NCBI GenBank assembly: GCA_016190465.1
Contig: JACPQP010000021.1
Location: forward strand, 1-10,338
Source of the DNA: Chloroflexota bacterium
GTDB taxonomy: Bacteria; Chloroflexota; UBA6077; FW602-bin22; JACPQP01
Reading direction: 5' to 3'
DNA: 10,338 nt
In this document: piece after piece, positions 6,049-10,338 of the stretch
Position numbering within the stretch: the stretch's first letter is position 1
How the letters are laid out: each line of letters begins with the position of its first letter
Program-made: the position numbers and the translations under genes
The notes under the pieces: model-generated
Told to the model about the DNA's origin: nothing
The model's input: only the letters and a program-made list of their open reading frames with translations
Database searches by the model: none

Positions 6049-7076
6049 CCTCCCGCGATGAAGGCCTGGACGTCCACCGGCTGGCCGGTTCGGGCGGACT
6101 CGATGGCCGCCATCGTCATCGCGAAGCTCTGGATGTTGTCCGCGATGCCGGTCACTGGCTCGCGGTCGTCCTGGATGGCCCGGGCGAACTCGTACAGGGA
6201 GTAGGCGAAGCCAGTATGGGCTAGCGGCCGAGAGGGAAGCGCGGTCGACTCCAGCTTCGGGTCCTTCGGGTTGTCTTCGGGCTTACCGACCACCAGTGTC
6301 GCCCCGGTGCCATCCCAGTGGATGGCTCCCCGATCGCCCACAATCCGGTACTCGCCTGCCCAGGCCATCTCCCGGCCGCGCGAGACCCAGCTCCCGAAGT
6401 AGCTGACCACCAGCCCTCCTTCCATCTCCAGCACCGCGCACGCCGCGGGGTTACCGGAGAACCAGCTCCACTCGGGCCGAAACGATCGAGCGTAGAGTCG
6501 CTGGCAGTTACGGCCGGTGAGGTGGCGCATCAGGTCGAAGTGATGGATCGACATGTCCTCCAGCAGCACCTCGGGCAGTTGCTCGCGCCAACCGCCGAAG
6601 CGGACGCCCTTGTGAAACGCGGCGGTGATGTAGCCCGGTCGCCCGACCGCGCCTTCGGCTATGGCCTGGCGCACGGCCTCCACGGTGTCCTGCCACCGGT
6701 AGTTCTGGCTCACCATGAACTTGCGCCTGGCCTTGCCGATTGCCCGGGCCATCTCGCGCGCCTCTCCGATGCTGGCGGCCAGCGGCTTCTCGCTCAGGAC
6801 GTGGTAGCCCGCCTCCAGCCCGGTGAGGACCATCCCCTTGTGCGCCGCCGGTGGCGTGACGATGACCAGCGCATCTGCTTCCGCCTCGACCAGCGCCCGC
6901 TCGAAGTCGGTGAAGCGGGCGGAGGCGGGCACCCCGTACTGGTCACTCAGCTCGTCGAGCCTCGCCCGGTCGACGTCGACCAGGCCGGCCAGCTCGAACT
7001 CGGGCGCCTCGTGGATCAGCTTCGCCCAGGCTTTTCCCAGGCCCAGGCCGACGACCACAAACTTGAGCGCAGACAA
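6045..7076 (-). CDS. Gfo/Idh/MocA family oxidoreductase
   Basis: This is a predicted NAD(P)-dependent dehydrogenase of the glucose-fructose oxidoreductase/inositol dehydrogenase family, acting in the cytoplasm on a sugar, polyol or derivative. The 343 residues have a Rossmann start (KFVVVGLGLGKAW; acidic DVD at 34-36), the family motif AGYHVLSEKPLA with EKP at 96-98, and the catalytic segment LEDMSIHHFDLMRHLTG with Asp174, His178/179 and Asp181. No signal peptide is seen. Length is normal. The start is a TTG at 7076 with AGAGGAGGAG 6 nt upstream. It is the first gene of a minus-strand unit and overlaps the histidine kinase gene by 4 nt. A candidate promoter lies at 7123-7151, divergent from the thiamine-diphosphate enzyme gene. 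The substrate cannot be predicted from sequence alone; inositol or an oxidised sugar is only one option. Confidence 0.93.
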   Translation of the reverse strand: MSALKFVVVGLGLGKAWAKLIHEAPEFELAGLVDVDRARLDELSDQYGVPASARFTDFERALVEAEADALVIVTPPAAHKGMVLTGLEAGYHVLSEKPLAASIGEAREMARAIGKARRKFMVSQNYRWQDTVEAVRQAIAEGAVGRPGYITAAFHKGVRFGGWREQLPEVLLEDMSIHHFDLMRHLTGRNCQRLYARSFRPEWSWFSGNPAACAVLEMEGGLVVSYFGSWVSRGREMAWAGEYRIVGDRGAIHWDGTGATLVVGKPEDNPKDPKLESTALPSRPLAHTGFAYSLYEFARAIQDDREPVTGIADNIQSFAMTMAAIESARTGQPVDVQAFIAGG

Positions 7077-7122
7077 TGGTATCTCCTCCTCTGATCACGG
7101 ATCGCTACGTGCCGACCCGCCT

Positions 7123-7151
7123 AATGTAAAGCCTCGAGGGCGCCGAGTAAA
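7123..7151 (-). promoter_or_regulatory. promoter for the oxidoreductase-kinase unit
   Basis: On the minus strand TTTACT (7146-7151) and TACATT (7123-7128) are separated by 17 bp, each matching the consensus at 4 of 6 positions. Transcription would begin near 7116, about 40 nt before the TTG start at 7076. This is weaker than the opposing promoter. Confidence 0.4.
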
Positions 7152-7161
7152 GTGGCTCCTC

Positions 7162-7190
7162 TCGCAATCTCTCGCATCGCAATCTCTCGC
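7162..7190. repeat. 15-bp tandem repeat in the divergent control region
   Basis: TCGCAATCTCTCGC occurs at 7162-7175 and again at 7177-7190, separated by one base. It lies just upstream of the oxidoreductase promoter and about 120 bp upstream of the opposite promoter, so it could bind a regulator of both units. It matches no known site. Confidence 0.6.
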
Positions 7191-7199
7191 TCGGGACGG

Positions 7200-7274
7200 G
7201 GCTCCCCCCTATCCCTGCCCTTTCCCCCACTGGGGGGGAAAGGGAGCCAGGACTGGGGAGGCCGGGGAATGAGC
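7200..7274. repeat. C/G-rich hairpin repeat, copy 3 (diverged)
   Basis: A hairpin CCCTTTCCCCC (7218-7228) / GGGGGAAAGGG (7234-7244) with a 5-nt loop is enclosed by GGCTCCC (7200-7206) / GGGAGCC (7242-7248), which shares part of the right arm and so competes with it. The right end (GGCCGGGGAATGAG) resembles the end of copy 2 (GGCCGGGGGATGAG), which ties it to the same family. It falls within an open frame ahead of the thiamine-diphosphate enzyme but is not part of that protein. Confidence 0.55.
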
Positions 7275-7310
7275 AGCTCTCATGACAGGGTGCGGCTGTC
7301 GCACGACCCG

Positions 7311-7339
7311 TTGACGGGTGCGAAAGCGGAGCGTATGAT
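7311..7339 (+). promoter_or_regulatory. strong sigma-70-type promoter for the ThDP enzyme
   Basis: TTGACG (7311-7316), a 17-bp spacer, and TATGAT (7334-7339) match the -35 and -10 consensus at 5 of 6 bases each. The start of transcription would be near 7346, leaving a 25-nt leader that ends with TAAGGAGG (7358-7365) and the TTG start codon at 7371. This rules against the longer start codons upstream. Confidence 0.75.
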
Positions 7340-7370
7340 CGCGGCCAGGAGCGAGAGTAAGGAGGCCACC

Positions 7371-9029
7371 TTGAGGACCATCGACGCGATCGTGCAGATA
7401 CTCAAGCGCGAAGGGGTCGAGTACCTGAGTTGCTTCCCGACGACGCCGCTGATCGAGGCGGCTGCCCAGGGTGGCATCCGGCCCATCATCTGCCGCCAGG
7501 AGCGGGTCGGCGTGGGCATTGCCGACGGCTTCTCGCGGGTGAATAACGGGGTGGTGCCGGGCGTGTTCGCCATGCAGTATGGTCCGGGCGCCGAGAACAG
7601 CTTCGCCGGCGTGGCGACCGCCTACTCCGACTCCGTGCCGATCCTGCTGTTGCCCCTCGGGCACGCCGAGGATCGCCAGGGCGTCTCACCGCTCTTCGGC
7701 TCGACGGTCAGCTTCAAGACGATCACGAAGCGGGTCGAGCAGATCACCTCACCCGGGCGCACCGGCGACGTTCTGCGGCGGGCCATCGCCGCGCTGCGGC
7801 AGGGCCGGCCGGGGCCAGTGATGGTCGAGGTCCCCGCGGACGTCGCGGTGAAGGAGGTGGACGAGACCGCCTTCCGGTACCCGCCGATCAAACGCACGGT
7901 TTCGGCGGGTGATTCCCGGGACGTCGAGGCCGCGGCCCGGGCGCTCTGCGCCGCCGAGCGCCCGATCGTCCACGCCGGCCAGGGCGTCCTGTACGCCGAC
8001 GCCACTGCCGAGCTGGTCGAGCTGGCCGAGCTCCTTGACCTGCCGGTCATGACCACGCTGCTGGGCAAGAGCGCTTTCCCGGAGAACCACCCGCTGTCGC
8101 TGGGTTGTGGCCTGGGCGTGATGGGGCCAGCCCTCTTCAACTTCCTGCGGCGAGCGGACCTGGTCTTCGGGCTCGGGTGCAGCTTCACCCGGCATGGCAT
8201 GTCGCTCACCATTCCGGCCGGCAAGACGCTCATCCACGCGACCAACGATCCGATCGACATCCACAAGGACTACGAGGTCGCCTACCCGATCATCGGCGAC
8301 GCCCGGCTCGTGCTCCGACAGGTGATCAAGGCCTGCCGGGAGATCCTCGGGCCGCGGGGTCGCCCACGCCCGGAGGTGGCCGGCGAGATCCGGGCAGCGA
8401 CCGAGGCGTGGCTGGCCGAGTGGGCGCCAAAGCGGAACAGCGAGAGCCGTCCCATCAGCCCCTACCGCGTGATCGCCGACTTTGCGCGGGCCGTCGATCC
8501 GGCCGAGGCGATCGTGACCCACGACTGCGGCAACCCGCGGGGCCAGATCGTCCCCTTCTACCGCTCGGCCGGGCCGCGTAGCTTTCTTGGTTGGGGCAAG
8601 TCCCACGCTCTGGGGACCGGTCTCGGGCTCATCATGGGGGCGAAACTCGCGCGGCCGGAGAAGCTCTGCGTGAACTTCATGGGCGACGCCGCCTTCGGGA
8701 TGGTCGGCCTCGACTTCGAGACCGCCGTCCGCAACCGGATCCCCATCGTCACGGTCGTCCTCAATAACTCCGGTATGGCCTCGGAGGGCCGAGCGATGCC
8801 GCACGCCGAGGCAGCCTACGCCACGAGCAACCTGAGCGGGAACTACGCCGAGATGGGTCGGGCGATGGGGGGCTACGCCGAGCGGATCGAGGATCCCGCC
8901 CGGGTGCTCGATGCCTTCCGGCGGGCGCGGCGGGTTACCGAGGAGGAGGGCCGGCCGGTACTGCTCGAGTTCATCACGGCCCGGGAGACCGCGAGCTCGT
9001 CGCCGGCCCGTGACTTCAAGCCGGGTTAG
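7371..9029 (+). CDS. thiamine-diphosphate-dependent enzyme, acetolactate synthase-like
   Basis: This 552-residue cytoplasmic enzyme belongs to the acetolactate synthase/benzoylformate decarboxylase superfamily. It uses thiamine diphosphate and a divalent metal to form or cleave a C-C bond next to a carbonyl. The three-domain order is complete: a PYR domain with the activating Glu44 in ICRQERVGVGIADGFSR; a central Rossmann-like domain (about 175-330, from PIVHAGQGVLYAD); and a PP domain with the cofactor/metal motif GDAAFGM at 438 running to NN at 465-466. The start is TTG 7371, 5 nt after TAAGGAGG and just after a near-consensus promoter. ATG codons at 7269 and 7335 lie upstream of or inside that promoter. 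It is divergent from one Gfo/Idh/MocA gene and convergent with another; only 3 bp separate the facing stop codons. An IolD-like or oxo-acid decarboxylase role is possible; the true substrate is unknown. Confidence 0.93.
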   Translation: MRTIDAIVQILKREGVEYLSCFPTTPLIEAAAQGGIRPIICRQERVGVGIADGFSRVNNGVVPGVFAMQYGPGAENSFAGVATAYSDSVPILLLPLGHAEDRQGVSPLFGSTVSFKTITKRVEQITSPGRTGDVLRRAIAALRQGRPGPVMVEVPADVAVKEVDETAFRYPPIKRTVSAGDSRDVEAAARALCAAERPIVHAGQGVLYADATAELVELAELLDLPVMTTLLGKSAFPENHPLSLGCGLGVMGPALFNFLRRADLVFGLGCSFTRHGMSLTIPAGKTLIHATNDPIDIHKDYEVAYPIIGDARLVLRQVIKACREILGPRGRPRPEVAGEIRAATEAWLAEWAPKRNSESRPISPYRVIADFARAVDPAEAIVTHDCGNPRGQIVPFYRSAGPRSFLGWGKSHALGTGLGLIMGAKLARPEKLCVNFMGDAAFGMVGLDFETAVRNRIPIVTVVLNNSGMASEGRAMPHAEAAYATSNLSGNYAEMGRAMGGYAERIEDPARVLDAFRRARRVTEEEGRPVLLEFITARETASSSPARDFKPG

Positions 9030-9032
9030 GAG

Positions 9033-10079
9033 TCAGTCGTATGGGACTCGCTCGGTCTGGCCACTCCTGGCTGACTTCTCCATCGTCTCCAGCACGGTGA
9101 TCACCCGTCGGCCATCCTCGGCGGGGTACCGGAGAGGGGCGCCGCGCAGGATGTGGTCAGTCACGTTGAGGTAGTAGGAGAGGCGGTCCGTCCGCTTCCA
9201 GGGGAGATCGGTCTCGGTCCGCTCGCCGTCGTGGACTCTGACCAGCGTGGAGGCTCCGTAGGTGGGAAGCTCTTCTTCGCTGAGCGTGCCTTTGTTGTGG
9301 TCCGCGATGGCGCCGCTCGTCCCCAGCACTCGCCACAGCGGTCTCCCGACCGCGGCGATGCGCGAGCAGCTCACCTGGCCGATGACGCCTCCCTCGAAGT
9401 GGATGATGGCCGTCGCCTGGTCCTCGTTGGTCACCTCGTGCCAGACCCGCTTCTGGAGAAAGCCGGTGACGGCCACCATGCGGCGCGGGATCACGTGCAG
9501 CATCCAGTCGATCGCGTGGGAGCCCCAATCGTAGAGGACGCCGCCCGACAACTCTTTGGAATCGCGCCAGATGCCCGGGGGACGACGATAGCTTTCCGTC
9601 GCCACCTCGGCCTGGAACACTTCGCCGATCAGGCCCCGGGCCACCGCCTCGACGATGGCTGCGACGTTGCCATCCAGCCGCCGGTTGTGCGAGACCGAGA
9701 GCATCCGGCCGGCTCGCCGGGCCTCCGCGATCATCGCGTCGGCCTCGGCCACGCTGATGCAGAAGGGCTTCTCCACCACGACGTGCTTGCCCGCCCGGAG
9801 GCACTCGACGGCGAGAGACGCGTGGGTGTGGTGCGGGGTGTTGATCGTCACCAGATCGACGGGCGCCCGCCGCAGCACGTCGGCCAGGTCCTGGTAGACC
9901 TCCAGCTCCGGATGTGTCTGGCGGGCCAGCGCGGCCCGGGCCGGGTCGCGGTCGCAGATGGCCGTCAGCTCCAGCTCCGCCACCTGCCGGATCCAGGACG
10001 CGTGCTTCTCGCCCCAGTTGAACGTCCCCCCATAGCCGACGATGGCGCAGCGAATCGGCTCTCTCTTCACGTGTGGCAT
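9033..10079 (-). CDS. Gfo/Idh/MocA family oxidoreductase (second copy)
   Basis: This second predicted NAD(P)-dependent sugar/polyol dehydrogenase has 348 residues. It shows a Rossmann start (CAIVGYGGTFNWGEKHASW), acidic DRD at 43-45, the motif AGKHVVVEKPF with EKP at 103-105, and the catalytic segment GGVLYDWGSHAIDWMLH with Asp184, His188 and Asp191. It differs widely from the oxidoreductase at 6045-7076 outside the family motifs, so it is a separate subfamily and not a recent duplicate. ATG 10079 is preceded by AAGGAGG at 10092-10098 (12 nt away) and GGAGAGG at 10087-10093 (7 nt). The frame stays open up to 10262, but that extension reads through the direct repeat and is not protein-like. 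The gene converges on the ThDP enzyme with a 3-bp gap between stop codons. No clear promoter was found upstream. Substrate unknown. Confidence 0.93.
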   Translation of the reverse strand: MPHVKREPIRCAIVGYGGTFNWGEKHASWIRQVAELELTAICDRDPARAALARQTHPELEVYQDLADVLRRAPVDLVTINTPHHTHASLAVECLRAGKHVVVEKPFCISVAEADAMIAEARRAGRMLSVSHNRRLDGNVAAIVEAVARGLIGEVFQAEVATESYRRPPGIWRDSKELSGGVLYDWGSHAIDWMLHVIPRRMVAVTGFLQKRVWHEVTNEDQATAIIHFEGGVIGQVSCSRIAAVGRPLWRVLGTSGAIADHNKGTLSEEELPTYGASTLVRVHDGERTETDLPWKRTDRLSYYLNVTDHILRGAPLRYPAEDGRRVITVLETMEKSARSGQTERVPYD

Positions 10080-10143
10080 AGTGGTACCTCTCCTCCTTGC
10101 GTCAGAGCGCCTGCTGGCCGCTGCCTGAATCTCTAAGTAGGTA

Positions 10144-10303
10144 TCAGAAAGTTTTTGATGGTTTTGGGGACACCCCAAACCCCGCCAGGACGGGCTGCGG
10201 CCCTTCCTGGACCTTCCCGAGAAGGGATCAGAGCGTTCCCGATGGTTTTGGGGACACCCCAAACCCCGCCAGGACGGGCTGCGGCCCTTCCTGGACCTTC
10301 CCG
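10144..10303. repeat. 84-bp near-tandem repeat with two hairpins per unit
   Basis: A 63-bp block is exactly duplicated at 10157-10219 and 10241-10303, an 84-bp period; the linkers (10144-10156 and 10228-10240) are partly alike (TCAGA then GTT). Each unit has a hairpin TTTGGGG-ACA-CCCCAAA and a second one CCAGGACGGGC-TGCG-GCCCTTCCTGG with a single mismatch. It lies upstream of the second oxidoreductase gene. Its sequence differs from the other hairpin family in the window. It resembles REP-like arrays; two copies are too few, and the spacers too similar, for a CRISPR. Confidence 0.85.
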
Positions 10304-10338
10304 GAGCCGTTAAGGGACTTTCCGCAACCCACTTAGCC

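Noticed and set aside
5158..6204. Long open frame on the plus strand opposite the histidine kinase gene
   Set aside because: It lies antisense to a gene with clear domains, has no recognisable motif, and is typical of GC-rich shadow frames.
7152..7370. N-terminal extension of the ThDP enzyme from upstream ATG codons
   Set aside because: The frame is open, but it crosses a hairpin repeat and a near-consensus promoter; TTG 7371 has an ideal ribosome binding site and gives the normal N-terminus of the family.
7749..8804. Long open frame on the minus strand opposite the ThDP enzyme gene
   Set aside because: Shadow of the ThDP gene; composition is rich in Arg, Gly, Asp and His with no domain signal.
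9153..10136. Long open frame on the plus strand opposite the second oxidoreductase gene
   Set aside because: Shadow frame, no domain or ribosome binding site supports it.
10080..10262. N-terminal extension of the second oxidoreductase
   Set aside because: The extension encodes the direct repeat twice and precedes the Rossmann start; ATG 10079 has ribosome binding sites and fits the family length.
10144..10303. Possible CRISPR array
   Set aside because: Only two copies, a 63-bp block with internal hairpins is too long for a CRISPR repeat, the interval between the blocks is only 21 bp and resembles the sequence before the first copy, and no cas gene is in the window.

Overview
The window is a GC-rich (about two-thirds G+C by eye) bacterial segment with six protein-coding genes I can support, plus regulatory sites and several families of G/C-rich hairpin repeats. 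The base composition, the intergenic hairpins built on C-run/G-run arms, the N-terminal HTH style of the response-regulator gene and the sugar-transport/Gfo-Idh-MocA gene content together suggest a Chloroflexota-type bacterium. This is an inference: no rRNA or other taxonomic marker is present.

Layout, left to right. (1) 138-1966, minus strand: two inner-membrane permeases of a carbohydrate ABC importer (MalF/UgpA type then MalG/UgpE type), read from a candidate promoter at 2092-2120 whose -10 box lies inside a 17-bp palindrome, a good operator candidate. The substrate-binding protein and ATPase are not in view. (2) 1967-2606: a 640-bp intergenic region holding that promoter, a triple decamer repeat next to the ribosome binding site, a 142-bp inverted-repeat element and a second promoter facing right. 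(3) 2607-3869, plus strand: an unusual signalling protein, HTH - degenerate histidine-kinase ATPase - intact receiver. (4) 3775-6048, minus strand: a six-TM hybrid histidine kinase with two C-terminal receivers, each missing a different key residue. Genes 3 and 4 converge and overlap by 95 bp at their 3' ends. (5) 6045-7076, minus strand: a Gfo/Idh/MocA oxidoreductase whose stop overlaps the kinase start (ATGA), so enzyme and sensor appear to share an operon. (6) 7077-7370: a divergent control region with a promoter for each direction (both with 17-bp spacers) and another hairpin repeat. (7) 7371-9029, plus strand: a thiamine-diphosphate (acetolactate-synthase-like) enzyme of unknown substrate. 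(8) 9033-10079, minus strand: a second Gfo/Idh/MocA oxidoreductase, whose upstream region carries a near-tandem 84-bp repeat.

A reasonable reading is a sugar/polyol uptake and catabolism locus (transporter, two NAD(P)-dependent dehydrogenase-like enzymes, one C-C bond-cleaving or -forming ThDP enzyme) with an embedded phosphorelay. The most unusual part is the tail-to-tail pair of an HTH-pseudokinase-receiver protein and a hybrid kinase whose own receivers look signalling-impaired. They may form one relay in which the kinase's phosphoryl group ends on the intact receiver of its convergent neighbour. Substrate identity and kinase-regulator pairing are inferences that the sequence alone cannot settle.
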